Assembly: GCF_016924835.1 (NCBI RefSeq)
Contig: NZ_CP070480.1
Location: 1,302,001 to 1,366,000, forward strand
Reading direction: 5' to 3'
Length of the DNA stretch: 64,000 nt
DNA from: Rothia sp. ZJ932
GTDB lineage: Bacteria > Actinomycetota > Actinomycetes > Actinomycetales > Micrococcaceae
The notes below the pieces were generated by a model. That model saw only the letters and a program-made list of their open reading frames with translations. It had not been told where the DNA came from and searched no databases. Positions 36,952 through 45,414 of the stretch are shown one piece after another. Numbering within the stretch: position 1 is the first letter of the stretch; each line of letters begins with the position of its first letter. A program made the translations under genes and the position numbers.

Positions 36952-38148
36952 CTAGAGTTTCCACTCCTGCAAGCCGTGCGATGCGGCGTCCATCGACTCA
37001 ACGGCTGATTTCACCCGATCATAGGATGCCTGTGCCGCGATCTCTGAAGCACACCGAGACTCTGCCGGGGCATCAGAGGTGATGCAATAACGGTAAGCGG
37101 GGTCATCAACAATTAGGCTCGAAGCCCACTGCAAACGTTCGACCTGCCACTGCTGGTTGGCGTCGCGTCCCAGAACAGCGTTAACCATCAACCCCTCATT
37201 ATTACCCGGGAAAACCGGAGAAATTTCTGTGACGTTATTGCCCGTACCGTACACGATCCAAGTCTCACCGTGCTTTTCGATAGGTTGAACAGTGTGTGCG
37301 TGCTGACCCACGATCACATCAAAATACCCCGAATCAGCAAGCTCGTGGGCAATCTGCACCTGTTGCTTGTTGGGTTGGGTCTGATACTCGGTACCCGCGT
37401 GCATGTTCGCTACAACAATATCGGCACCCATCTCACGAGCTTTTTGCCCCTTCTGCTTCATAGCGCGGGCATCGAGCATATCAACTTGCCACCTATAATC
37501 GGGTACTTGCTCGTTCAAACCGTAAGTGCCCGTCACAACAGCGACCTTCACACCGTTGGCGGTAGTAAAGATATCGGGAGTTTCTGATTCCTCTGCACTG
37601 AGGTTAGTGCCCGTAACACCCATACCAGCAGCCTCAACCGCCCGGTAGGTACGCTCAAGCCCATCAGTCTTCTGGTCAAAAGAATGGTTACTGGCAGTCA
37701 TACAGACGTCCCAGCCAATATCAGCGGCAGCATCGAGAATCTGTGGCGGCACGTTGAAAGACGGGTAACCGCTAAAAGGTCCTTGTGGTTCAGCCACAAC
37801 AGTTTCCATCTGGCACACCGCCATATCGGCACGCTCGACGAATGGACGCTGAGCTTTAATGAGGGGCACAAAGTCGAGGTCGGATGCTCCGGTAGCCCGT
37901 GCGTCCGCCGCTGCCTGAGACCATAGCAAATTGTGTACTAAGAAGTCACCGGTAAATACCAGTGAGGTGCAGGAATCGCTGAGACACTCGTCCTGGGAGG
38001 CAGATGCGGCGACAGTGTTTACTTGCTTTTGGACTGCCGTTTCAGTGGACGCGCCCTGTGTATCTGTTTCTGGTGCGGAGCCAGCGGAGCAGCCCGTAAG
38101 CAAGAGAGAAAGGGCAGCGAAACCCACCCAGCGGTTGTGATGGAACAT
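36952..38148 (-). CDS. CapA-family lipoprotein (metallophosphatase fold)
   Basis: 398 residues, with a lipoprotein signal ending in LLTGC and a Thr/Ser-rich linker. The CapA/PGA_cap fold is shown by SLVFTGDFLVHN, MTASNHSFDQKTDGLERT, IVVANMHAGTEY and DVIVGQHAHTVQPIE, which supply metal-like ligands. CapA proteins take part in poly-gamma-glutamate capsule export; no capB/capC is in this window, so a different cell-envelope role is possible. The ATG follows AAAGGGG. Confidence 0.88.
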   Translation of the reverse strand: MFHHNRWVGFAALSLLLTGCSAGSAPETDTQGASTETAVQKQVNTVAASASQDECLSDSCTSLVFTGDFLVHNLLWSQAAADARATGASDLDFVPLIKAQRPFVERADMAVCQMETVVAEPQGPFSGYPSFNVPPQILDAAADIGWDVCMTASNHSFDQKTDGLERTYRAVEAAGMGVTGTNLSAEESETPDIFTTANGVKVAVVTGTYGLNEQVPDYRWQVDMLDARAMKQKGQKAREMGADIVVANMHAGTEYQTQPNKQQVQIAHELADSGYFDVIVGQHAHTVQPIEKHGETWIVYGTGNNVTEISPVFPGNNEGLMVNAVLGRDANQQWQVERLQWASSLIVDDPAYRYCITSDAPAESRCASEIAAQASYDRVKSAVESMDAASHGLQEWKL

Positions 38149-38199
38149 GCTGATACCCCTTTTGTGTGAAACCTAGTGTGTTTCCATCCTAACCTGATA

Positions 38200-38233
38200 C
38201 GCCGAGATCCTGATTTAAATCAGGATCTCGGCG
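38200..38233. repeat. Perfect 34-base palindrome
   Basis: CGCCGAGATCCTGATTT followed directly by its exact complement. Its arms include the same CCGAGATCCTGATT sequence found in the nested palindrome at 13547-13614. It lies between capA and the tRNA array. It could form a cruciform or a very stable RNA hairpin. Confidence 0.92.
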
Positions 38234-38286
38234 GAGGTTTGGGTAAACAAAAGACCCAACCTTTTGAAAGGTTGAGCCTTTATGTG

Positions 38287-38404
38287 TGCGCGATACTGGA
38301 ATCGAACTAGACGGAAGGAAATTTTCCGAGCTAGCGAGGAAATAAAAATTTCCTGGAGCGGTCACTGGTTTTACAACCATAAACCACAATCTCCGTATCT
38401 TACG
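38287..38404 (-). pseudogene. tRNA-Val 3' fragment with inserted hairpin sequence, copy 1
   Basis: 38287-38308 repeats the 3' acceptor and T-loop of the adjacent tRNA-Val with two or three changes that break a T-stem pair. It continues into about 97 bases of foreign sequence with small hairpins (GGAAATTTTCC; AGGAAAT/ATTTCCT) and an inverted piece of the tRNA-Val T-arm (GGTCACTGGTT). A near-identical copy is at 39181-39299. Confidence 0.8.
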
Positions 38405-38476
38405 TGCGCGATACTGGGATCGAACCAGTGACCCCTTCCATGTCAAGGAAGTGCGCTACCGCTGCGCCAATCGCGC
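38405..38476 (-). tRNA. tRNA-Val(GAC), copy 1
   Basis: 72 bases. Acceptor GCGCGAT/ATCGCGC with discriminator A; anticodon stem CTTCC/GGAAG around TTGACAT, anticodon GAC; T-loop GGTTCGATCCC intact. Confidence 0.95.
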
Positions 38477-38480
38477 GTGG

Positions 38481-38551
38481 AGGTGAGGACGGGATTCGAA
38501 CCCGCGTACACGGTTTTGCAGACCGTTGCCTAACCACTCGACCACCCCACC
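38481..38551 (-). tRNA. tRNA-Cys(GCA)
   Basis: 71 bases. Acceptor GGTGGGG pairs with CCTCACC (one G-T); the anticodon arm ACGGTCTGCAAAACCGT gives GCA. Four bases upstream of tRNA-Val copy 1, so they are co-transcribed. Confidence 0.95.
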
Positions 38552-38592
38552 ATTACCCATTGCTGGGTGGCGAAAACTGGTGTTTTCGTGAG

Positions 38593-38665
<73 letters not shown>

Positions 38666-38801
38666 AACTCGCACTACTATACACGCCGGGGGTTTGGCGC
38701 GCAAACTGTGGTCAGCTTGAGCTGGCGTGTATAGCTGTACGGACGCGGGTGCTGATGATGTGCGAGGGGTCGGCGGACGCGTCCGTTCCAACTCGCCGGG
38801 G

Positions 38802-38870
38802 TTTACTTCGCCTGAAAGTGCCACGAGGGGCACAAAAGCATCCTGGAATGACGCTTTCAGGCGGAGTAAA
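38802..38870. repeat. 17-base inverted repeat with inner stem, unknown element
   Basis: TTTACTTCGCCTGAAAG (38802-38818) pairs with CTTTCAGGCGGAGTAAA (38854-38870) with one G-T pair; the loop holds GTGCC/GGCAC. It lies in the non-coding spacer of the tRNA array, which otherwise contains no gene. Confidence 0.8.
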
Positions 38871-38942
38871 GACTTTCAGCTATAGAAAACCCCGCATAGT
38901 AAGTACGGAGGTTTGGGGTGTTTGTCTACACCCATCACCATC

Positions 38943-38989
38943 TGTTGGGCGAAAATTGCTTCCTCGCTCGCTCAGGTTTTCGCTCAACA
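38943..38989. repeat. Hairpin sequence replacing half of a tRNA-Gly
   Basis: TGTTGGGCGAAAA pairs with TTTTCGCTCAACA (one mismatch), 21-base loop. It abuts the pseudo-tRNA-Gly and occupies the place of that tRNA's 3' half. A degenerate terminator-like hairpin (AAACCCCG to CGGAGGTTT, about 38888-38914) follows. Confidence 0.75.
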
Positions 38990-38997
38990 GCCCTAAG

Positions 38998-39042
38998 ATG
39001 CACCGTAGCAAGGTGGCGTTCCATCAACTGAGCTATAACCGC
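38998..39042 (-). pseudogene. Pseudo-tRNA-Gly, 5' half only
   Basis: Matches the 5' acceptor strand, D-arm and anticodon arm of the three intact tRNA-Gly(GCC) genes with several substitutions (for example GCTAC changed to GCTAT, and the anticodon stem altered). The T-arm and 3' acceptor are missing. Confidence 0.85.
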
Positions 39043-39050
39043 ATACAACA

Positions 39051-39081
39051 AAACCCTCGCACACGAAATGTGCGGGGGTTT
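39051..39081 (-). terminator. Terminator after tRNA-Gly copy 2
   Basis: AAACCCTCGCACA pairs with TGTGCGGGGGTTT (one mismatch, loop CGAAA), followed on the minus strand by TGTTGT. Confidence 0.82.
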
Positions 39082-39089
39082 GTTTTTGG

Positions 39090-39162
<73 letters not shown>

Positions 39163-39180
39163 ATATGCAATTATCTTGCC

Positions 39181-39299
39181 TGCGCGATACTGGAATCGAA
39201 CTAGACGGAAGGAAATTTTCCAAGCTAGCGAGGAAATAAAAATTTCCTGGAGCGGTCACTGGTTTTACAACCATAAACCACAACATCTCGTATCATGCG
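39181..39299 (-). pseudogene. tRNA-Val 3' fragment with inserted hairpin sequence, copy 2
   Basis: Near-identical to 38287-38404: one substitution in the first 80 bases and a few changes with a one-base indel near the end. Together with tRNA-Val copy 2 it forms a duplicated unit of about 190 bases. Confidence 0.82.
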
Positions 39300-39371
39300 T
39301 GCGCGATACTGGGATCGAACCAGTGACCCCTTCCATGTCAAGGAAGTGCGCTACCGCTGCGCCAATCGCGC
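39300..39371 (-). tRNA. tRNA-Val(GAC), copy 2
   Basis: Identical to tRNA-Val copy 1 over 72 bases by eye. Separated from tRNA-Gly copy 3 by a 27-base spacer holding a perfect 9-base hairpin (ACACTCTTG, TAT, complement). Confidence 0.95.
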
Positions 39372-39398
39372 ATACACTCTTGTATCAAGAGTGTTGCG

Positions 39399-39471
<73 letters not shown>

Positions 39472-39676
39472 ATGTCAGGCTCGCAGGTTTTGTCCTTGCG
39501 GGCTAACAGGTAAATACTATACACAGATTTCGGGGTTGTGCCAAATCTTCGACCCAGGGGTTGTTTTTCGCTTGTTTCCGGGGTTTTTACCGGTTTTTTG
39601 TCCTGGCCTCGCGAGGTAGAGCAAAAATTATTTTCTTGCTCTACCTCACATTGACAGGGTATGTGGCAGAAAGTGT

Positions 39677-40744
39677 TTAGGCATCTTCGCCTGTGAGCCC
39701 CTGACGGGCGAGGGCAGTAAGGCGTGAGACTGCGCGGAAGTATTTCTTTTGGTAGCCGCCTTCCATCATTTCGGCGGTGAATACCTCGTCAAAGGGCACG
39801 CCGGAGGAAATGATGGGCAGGTCCTTGTCGTAGAGGCGGTCGGCAAGCACCACAAAGCGCAGAGCGACTGCCTGTTCGGTGATGGTTTCAACGTTGCGCC
39901 AAGCAATGCCTTCAAGCCCTTCAATGAATTGCCGGTAACGCGAGGGGTGGACGTGGGAGAGGTGCTCGATCAGATCACTGAAGTTATCGACTGACACAGC
40001 ACCTAAGCCACCGAAGCGTTCTTGCACGGTTGCGTCGAACTCTATCTCGGTCACTGGTGCGGGGGCTGAGGGAAGTCCACGGTGGCGGAAATCCTCGCCG
40101 TCGACTCGCAGTACATCGAATTGGTCGGCAAGCACCTGAATTTCGCGTTTGAAGTCGCTGGCTGCAAAGCGCCCCTCCCCCAGCGACCCCGGCAGGGTGT
40201 TAGAAGTTGCCGCGATTTTGACTCCTGCATCAGAAAGTTCGCGCATAAGGCGTGATATCAGAACGGTGTCGCCCGGATCGTCAAGTTCAAACTCGTCGAT
40301 GCAGACCAGTTTGTAGCCGCTGAGTGCGTCCACGGTTTTGCGGAAGCTCATGGCGCCTACTAGGTTGGTGTACTCCACGAAGGTGCCGAAGGCTTTGGGG
40401 CCCTCAGCCATGTGCCAGAGGGAGGCCAGCAAGTGGGTTTTGCCCACTCCGAATCCGCCGTCGAGGTAGATGCCATTTTTGGTTGCCGGTGCTTGCGAAC
40501 CGCCACCGAAGAGTCGTGAGAAAAACCCTCCGCCACCGGAACCGCCAGCACTGTTGATGCTTGCTCCGAAGGCTTTGAGCGCATCCACTGCCTGCTGCTG
40601 AGAGGGCTGGTTGGGATCTGGGCGGTAAGTATCGAAGGAAACCTCACCGAAACGTTCAGAGGGGCGAAAACCTGCCAGAAGATCATCTGCTGAAACGTTG
40701 GGGCGACGGTCGGTTAGGTGTTCGTAGGCAACCACAGTTCTCAT
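39677..40744 (-). CDS. zapE: AFG1/ZapE-like ATPase
   Basis: 355-residue P-loop ATPase. Walker A GGFGVGKTHLLAS, Walker B LVCIDEFELDDPGD, and later ATSNTLPGSLGEGRF and the RYRQFIEGL region match AFG1-like ATPases (ZapE of proteobacteria, a Z-ring factor). A Gly-rich insert precedes Walker A (GGSGGGGFFSRLFGGGS). Its role in Actinobacteria is less certain. It is divergent from ybaK across a 236-base region with two copies of AGTTCACATC. Confidence 0.9.
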   Translation of the reverse strand: MRTVVAYEHLTDRRPNVSADDLLAGFRPSERFGEVSFDTYRPDPNQPSQQQAVDALKAFGASINSAGGSGGGGFFSRLFGGGSQAPATKNGIYLDGGFGVGKTHLLASLWHMAEGPKAFGTFVEYTNLVGAMSFRKTVDALSGYKLVCIDEFELDDPGDTVLISRLMRELSDAGVKIAATSNTLPGSLGEGRFAASDFKREIQVLADQFDVLRVDGEDFRHRGLPSAPAPVTEIEFDATVQERFGGLGAVSVDNFSDLIEHLSHVHPSRYRQFIEGLEGIAWRNVETITEQAVALRFVVLADRLYDKDLPIISSGVPFDEVFTAEMMEGGYQKKYFRAVSRLTALARQGLTGEDA

Positions 40745-40980
40745 ATCTTTCGGAAGGGTTAGAAGGCGCCACCGTGTTGATGGCTGCCATAGTCTCTAGT
40801 AATGATTCTAGCTCTGTTACCCCGGTAACTTAGCAAACGGGGAGTAACAGAAGCGTCATTAGAGTTCACATCACCTTTAGGCTTTTACAAAGTTCACATC
40901 CCGGTGACCCTGTGTGTTGCGGGGATTGTGCCTAGCCTAGAAGCCACGGCAGTCTAAGAGAGGAACGAAGAGACACGGCT

Positions 40981-41476
40981 ATGGCGAAGAAGAAAAAGGC
41001 AGGAGCAGCAACAGCTGCAATCTCTCTGCTCACCAAACAGGGCATTGATTTTCAGGTGCTGGAGTACGAGCACGAGGACGGCAACACCAACTTCGGTGTA
41101 GAAGCAGCACAGAAACTGGGGCGAGACCCCGAGCAGGTCTACAAGACCCTGATGATTAATCACGACAAAGACTATGCAGTGGCGATTGTGCCCGTTGACG
41201 GCAAGCTAAATCTTAAGAACGCTGCGGCTGCTCTGGGCTGGAAATCCGCGAAACTCGCCGACCCAGCAGTAGCACAAAAGCGCACCGGCTATGTGGTGGG
41301 CGGCATTTCTCCACTGGGTCAAAAGGTCGCCCACCCCCCCTTTAGATGAGGGCGCTCAATTATTCGATACGGTGCTGGTGTCAGGCGGTAAACGCGGATA
41401 CGACGTGGAACTTGCACCTGCTGACCTACTGACACTGACCAGCGGACAGTACGCTGATATAGCGCTCGCTGGCTAG
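40981..41476 (+). pseudogene. ybaK: Cys-tRNA(Pro) deacylase YbaK, frameshifted at poly-C
   Basis: Hydrolyses mischarged Cys-tRNA(Pro). The first frame reads MAKKKKAGAATAAISLL to GYVVGGISPLGQKVAHPPFR and stops; the family continues in the next frame with LDEGAQLFDTVLVSGGKRGYDVELAPADLLTL. The switch lies at a run of seven C (41334-41340). Removing one C restores a full-length protein of about 165 residues. This could be a sequencing error, a true inactivation, or slipped-strand phase variation. All family blocks are present across the two frames. Confidence 0.88.
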
Positions 41477-41524
41477 TACCAGCCGCAGTCGAATGTGTAC
41501 GCCCCGGCTTTATACTTGCCGGGG

Positions 41525-42787
41525 CTATTTCATGCGTGGCTCTAGCCACTGCATCACAGCACGGTGCCAGCGTTCGGGGTTCACGTTCCATTCTTTGGTG
41601 TGCGACCCCTCGGGGAAGGTCACCAGATCTACGTGTGGACTGCGGCGGGCAAGTTCAATCGCCGGTGCCACCGGCACGAAGTCATCTTTCACGCTGTGCA
41701 TGATAAGAGTGGGTACGCGCAGGTCTTTAGCCCGACGTGTCCATGACAGTCGCTCAAGTTCGATGGGTGCTTTGAGACCGGTGAATGAGCTCCAACGCGG
41801 TTTGGAAATCATCTGCACACCCAGCTCGCCGATGCGCAGGGGCAGTTTGTTGAGGTTGCTGTGGTATTCGATGAGCGAGAGCCAGTCTGCTGCCGGGCCG
41901 TTCAGTATCAGCGCTCGAATATGCTGTTTGTTGCGGGCGCGGTCGGCAGTCTGCAAGCTAATTGCCCCGCCCATTGACCACCCAAAAAGCACCACGTCAT
42001 GAGCGCCGTGCTCTAGAGCGTAGTCGATGGCGGTTTCGACGTCCTCCCATTCGGTGAAGCCCAGACCGTAACGTCCGTCGTCTGAGGGAGGTGCCTCTCG
42101 GTCGTTGCGGTAGCTCATGTGTAGGGAGATCATGCCCAGCGCTTGGGTGGTGCGTAACGCCCTGAGGGTTTCGGTGCGCTTGGCACCCATACCGTGCACC
42201 ATGATTGCCCAGGTCTTCGATGCAGGAGCAGAAGGGGCAGACGCTTCGGTTGAGGCATTAGGGCGCACCAACCAGGCGGGGGCGCTGCCCACGGGCAGTT
42301 CCAGGAAGATTTCTTCACTCTTGTAACCGGCAAGTTCGGGGGTCGGTGCGACGACTCCGCTCCAGCGTCCGCGCGTTGCTTGTGCGAGGTCTCCGTTGTG
42401 TACGCTCATGACTTCGCGCAGTACCGAGGATTCAAGGGGTGAATGGGCGATGATTTCGCCGATGACAGCGAAGGACGTTCCGGCGTTGAAGTACAGCCCG
42501 TAGGTGCCCGGTATCTGGGTTTGGCAGGTGGCAGGTAGGCGCACAGAGTTGGGTTGTTCGCCTTCACTGGGGGTAGCGTGAGAGTAGCCTACCCCGAGGA
42601 TTTTGAGGTTTTCGACGGGGCGTTTGGGTGGTACAACGATTTGTCGGGCGAAGTAGGTGGCGAGCGCTGTGGAGCCTAGCGCTGCGGTAGTTGCTATGCC
42701 TGCGCCGATGACAGCACCGGTGCTGGCGCCTTTGAGCCAAGTGCGGATTTCGGGTTGGGGGTGAAGGTGTTCAGAGATTTTGTTCAT
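41525..42787 (-). CDS. Alpha/beta hydrolase, membrane-anchored
   Basis: About 420 residues. One N-terminal hydrophobic segment (about 20-45) anchors it. The C-terminal alpha/beta-hydrolase domain has the nucleophile in VVLFGWSMGGAIS, Asp in MHSVKDDFVP, and His in FPEGSHTKEW. The oxyanion region is MVHGMGAKRTE. The substrate is unknown; esterase or lipase activity is inferred. The start MNKISEHL is set by AAGGAG 7 bases upstream. A TetR-like palindrome lies 25 bases upstream. Confidence 0.88.
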   Translation of the reverse strand: MNKISEHLHPQPEIRTWLKGASTGAVIGAGIATTAALGSTALATYFARQIVVPPKRPVENLKILGVGYSHATPSEGEQPNSVRLPATCQTQIPGTYGLYFNAGTSFAVIGEIIAHSPLESSVLREVMSVHNGDLAQATRGRWSGVVAPTPELAGYKSEEIFLELPVGSAPAWLVRPNASTEASAPSAPASKTWAIMVHGMGAKRTETLRALRTTQALGMISLHMSYRNDREAPPSDDGRYGLGFTEWEDVETAIDYALEHGAHDVVLFGWSMGGAISLQTADRARNKQHIRALILNGPAADWLSLIEYHSNLNKLPLRIGELGVQMISKPRWSSFTGLKAPIELERLSWTRRAKDLRVPTLIMHSVKDDFVPVAPAIELARRSPHVDLVTFPEGSHTKEWNVNPERWHRAVMQWLEPRMK

Positions 42788-42811
42788 AAACGCTCCTTGA
42801 AATATCAATAA

Positions 42812-42827
42812 GTTACTGACCAGTAAC
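42812..42827. promoter_or_regulatory. Operator-like inverted repeat GTTACTG-AC-CAGTAAC
   Basis: Perfect 7-base arms with a two-base centre, located 25 bases upstream of the hydrolase start codon, where it could overlap the promoter. The form resembles TetR-family operators. No regulator gene is adjacent. Confidence 0.6.
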
Positions 42828-42986
42828 AAAAATACCACCTGCTGAATTCACCAACCGTAATCGCGCCCACAGGCTATTTATTATTACCTCAGAATACGCC
42901 CCACAGAAGACTGCGGAATATCTTCAGTTTGCCTCAGCGTTATGATGAACAAAACCAAACACAGCAAAGAACATAAGGAGCTTGTC

Positions 42987-43403
42987 ATGGCGCACAATGT
43001 ACCCGGTGTTGGATCCATCGTTAAAAAGTGGGAGGACGTTTTGACCCCCCAGGAGTACCACGTACTGCGTGAAGGCGGCACCGAGCGTCCGCATACCGGT
43101 GAATATACCAACACCACAACCGAGGGTGTTTATTCCTGTCGCGCCTGTGGCACCGAACTCTTTCGCTCCACTGAGAAGTTTGATTCTCACTGCGGCTGGC
43201 CGTCCTTTTTTGCTCCCCTGGCACAAGATTCTGTGCGCTACATCCAAGACCACAGCTTAGGAATGGTGCGCACCGAAGTGCGTTGCGCAGCGTGCGATTC
43301 ACATTTGGGGCACGTTTTTGAGGGTGAGGGGTATCAGACCCCTACCGATCTTCGCTACTGCATCAACTCTATTAGTCTGACGCTTATCCCAGCCCAGGAT
43401 TAA
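42987..43403 (+). CDS. msrB: Peptide-methionine (R)-S-oxide reductase
   Basis: Repairs oxidised methionine. 138 residues; zinc pairs CRAC and CAAC, the SHCGWPSF block with the resolving cysteine region, HLGHVFEGEG and the catalytic cysteine in RYCINS. The start MAHNVPG is set by AAGGAG 6 bases upstream; an upstream ATG in frame lacks a site. Confidence 0.95.
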   Translation: MAHNVPGVGSIVKKWEDVLTPQEYHVLREGGTERPHTGEYTNTTTEGVYSCRACGTELFRSTEKFDSHCGWPSFFAPLAQDSVRYIQDHSLGMVRTEVRCAACDSHLGHVFEGEGYQTPTDLRYCINSISLTLIPAQD

Positions 43404-43470
43404 CCACACAAAACTCGTTTCCCATCATTTTCTAGCGTGAGACACCATTCATTTTGTTTCTTTTATCGCC

Positions 43471-43514
43471 AAACCCCCGTGCGTGCACTGTAAGGTGCGT
43501 AAAATGGGGGTTTT
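43471..43514 (+). terminator. Terminator of msrB
   Basis: AAACCCCC pairs with GGGGGTTT around an inner GTGC-rich stem, followed by TTTT, about 70 bases after the stop. Confidence 0.7.
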
Positions 43515-43574
43515 GCACACGGCACTGATTCTTTGGTGCCCACTAGAAAGTATGCGAGAGGAAGTTACGCCTTA

Positions 43575-44843
43575 ATGCCAGCGGAAAACTTGTCTGTTGT
43601 AGGTAGCAACACTGATTTTGGGCTACCTGCTGGCGTGACGATCCCCGAGCTAGTTCCGCTCGATGAACCTTTTGATGGGGTGCCTGCCCTCATTACGAAT
43701 GAGCGAGGGCTGGCTAGAGCCGCAGAACGTTTAGTTCAGGCAAGCGGCCCGGTAGCGGTTGATACCGAGCGTGCCTCAGGTGTGCGCTACGGTCAGCGGG
43801 CTTTTTTGGTACAAATCAAACGCGGAGAATCCGGTGTTATTCTAATTGACCCCGAATGCTTTTCTGATTTAGGCATTATCAATGTTGCTCTTTCGCATAC
43901 CGAATGGGTACTGCACGCAGCAGGTCAAGACCTGGTGGCGTTAGCTAAGTTGGGGATGCAGCCCGATCAGCTCTTCGATACTGAGCTAGCAGGACGCCTA
44001 GCGGGGTTTGAACGGGTTGGTTTGGGCACCGTTGTTGAAAAACTTCTGGGCTATAAGCTAGCTAAAGAACACTCCGCCGCTGACTGGTCGCGTCGCCCCC
44101 TACCCAAGTCTTGGCTGAACTACGCGGCTCTTGACGTTGAGATTCTTACCGATTTGCGGGATGCTTTCGAGGATGTCTTGCGTGAACAGGGTAAATGGGA
44201 ATACGCTCTGCAGGAATTTGAGTACTTGCGGTTGCACCCGGTCAAAGAAAAACGTAAAGATCCCTGGCGCAAAACCAAAGGTATTCAGCGGCTTAAAAAC
44301 CGCCGTCAGCTTACAGCACTGCGCAATCTCTGGCTGGAACGCGAACATTTAGCGCAGAAAAAAGATGTTGCGCCCAAAAAACTTCTGCCCGATGCTTCGA
44401 TCATCGAAGCGGCTTATTCTATGCCCTCAAATGTACCGGCAGTGCTGAGTATTCCTGGGTTCCAAACCCGTGCTCTCAAGCGCGAGGCACCGCGCTGGGT
44501 ACGTGCTATTGTTTCTGCGCGTAATGACAAAGAGCCGGTACCTTACACTACCCCGGCTGAGGGACCCCCGCCGCTGAAAGCCTGGGAGGTTAAGCGTCCG
44601 CTCTCTGCCCAGTTGATCGCACCGGCGAAAGAGGCAATGGCGGCGCTCTCTGAAAAACACTCCATTCCAACGGAGAACTTGTTGACCCCCGAAATTTTGC
44701 GCCGAGTTTGTTGGGATCCGCCCGTTAATGCTCACAGTATCGCTGATGCTCTGAGACAGTTGGACGCGCGCCCCTGGCAGGTTGAACTCGTCACCCCCGT
44801 GCTCTCCCCCATCTTCAATGCAATTCTGGGAGAACACCGCTAA
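43575..44843 (+). CDS. rnd: Ribonuclease D with HRDC domain
   Basis: 3'-5' exoribonuclease for RNA maturation, 422 residues. DEDD residues appear in VAVDTERASG, VLHAAGQDLVAL and NYAALDVEIL. An HRDC domain (about 205-290, LKNRRQLTALRNLWLERE) follows, then a long C-terminal extension. Its mycobacterial equivalent also lies near dxs. The start MPAENLS follows GAGAGGAAG at a distance of about 11 bases; a GTG 42 bases upstream is possible. Confidence 0.93.
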   Translation: MPAENLSVVGSNTDFGLPAGVTIPELVPLDEPFDGVPALITNERGLARAAERLVQASGPVAVDTERASGVRYGQRAFLVQIKRGESGVILIDPECFSDLGIINVALSHTEWVLHAAGQDLVALAKLGMQPDQLFDTELAGRLAGFERVGLGTVVEKLLGYKLAKEHSAADWSRRPLPKSWLNYAALDVEILTDLRDAFEDVLREQGKWEYALQEFEYLRLHPVKEKRKDPWRKTKGIQRLKNRRQLTALRNLWLEREHLAQKKDVAPKKLLPDASIIEAAYSMPSNVPAVLSIPGFQTRALKREAPRWVRAIVSARNDKEPVPYTTPAEGPPPLKAWEVKRPLSAQLIAPAKEAMAALSEKHSIPTENLLTPEILRRVCWDPPVNAHSIADALRQLDARPWQVELVTPVLSPIFNAILGEHR

Positions 44844-44918
44844 AGACCACCTGCGACTTTACCAACCGTAAATCTCGCAGCGAATGACCTATAACCTCAC
44901 AGGAAGAAAGCAACCATC

Positions 44919-45350
44919 ATGGACTCAAACTGCTGTATCTCGCGTAGAACTGCTCTCGGCGCCACCGCTGCCGCAACCACCCTACCACTAGCTGCCTGCG
45001 GTGGTTCAGATGATTCAGCCGGTGGCACCTCGTCCATCAAACACCCTGAGGTGACCGCACCCATCGATATGATTGCAGCTGATGAGGTGCCAGTAGGTAG
45101 CGCTGTCAAAGCTGTCGCTGAGGGGGTGGTGCTAATGATTGCCCAGCCCACCGAGGGTCAGTTCATTGCCTACTCGTCAAACTGCACCCACCAGGGCTGC
45201 GTCCTGAACGTGCAGAACAACCTGCTGGCGTGCCCCTGCCACGCTTCCCAATTCGCCCTTGCAGACGGTTCGGTCACCGGTGGCCCCGCCCTCGATACTC
45301 TGCCTTCTTACCCCACTAAGGTGGAGGGCGGACGCGTCATCGTCGGCTAA
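44919..45350 (+). CDS. Rieske [2Fe-2S] protein, Tat-type lipoprotein
   Basis: 143 residues. A twin-arginine signal (SRRTALGATAAA) ends in a lipobox-like LAAC, followed by a Gly/Ser linker. The Rieske cluster ligands are in NCTHQGC and CPCHASQF. Export in folded state and anchoring outside the membrane are inferred. The electron partner is unknown; no cytochrome b gene is beside it. It is much smaller than QcrA, so a small Rieske carrier is likely. Confidence 0.9.
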   Translation: MDSNCCISRRTALGATAAATTLPLAACGGSDDSAGGTSSIKHPEVTAPIDMIAADEVPVGSAVKAVAEGVVLMIAQPTEGQFIAYSSNCTHQGCVLNVQNNLLACPCHASQFALADGSVTGGPALDTLPSYPTKVEGGRVIVG

Positions 45351-45367
45351 TATGCCAACCACAGATC

Positions 45368-45414
45368 AAGGCTGGTTGCCTCTTCAACCGTGAAGGGTAA
45401 CCAGCCTTATTCTT
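45368..45414 (+). terminator. Terminator of the Rieske gene
   Basis: AAGGCTGGTT pairs with AACCAGCCTT, 21-base loop, followed by ATTCTT. Confidence 0.85.
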
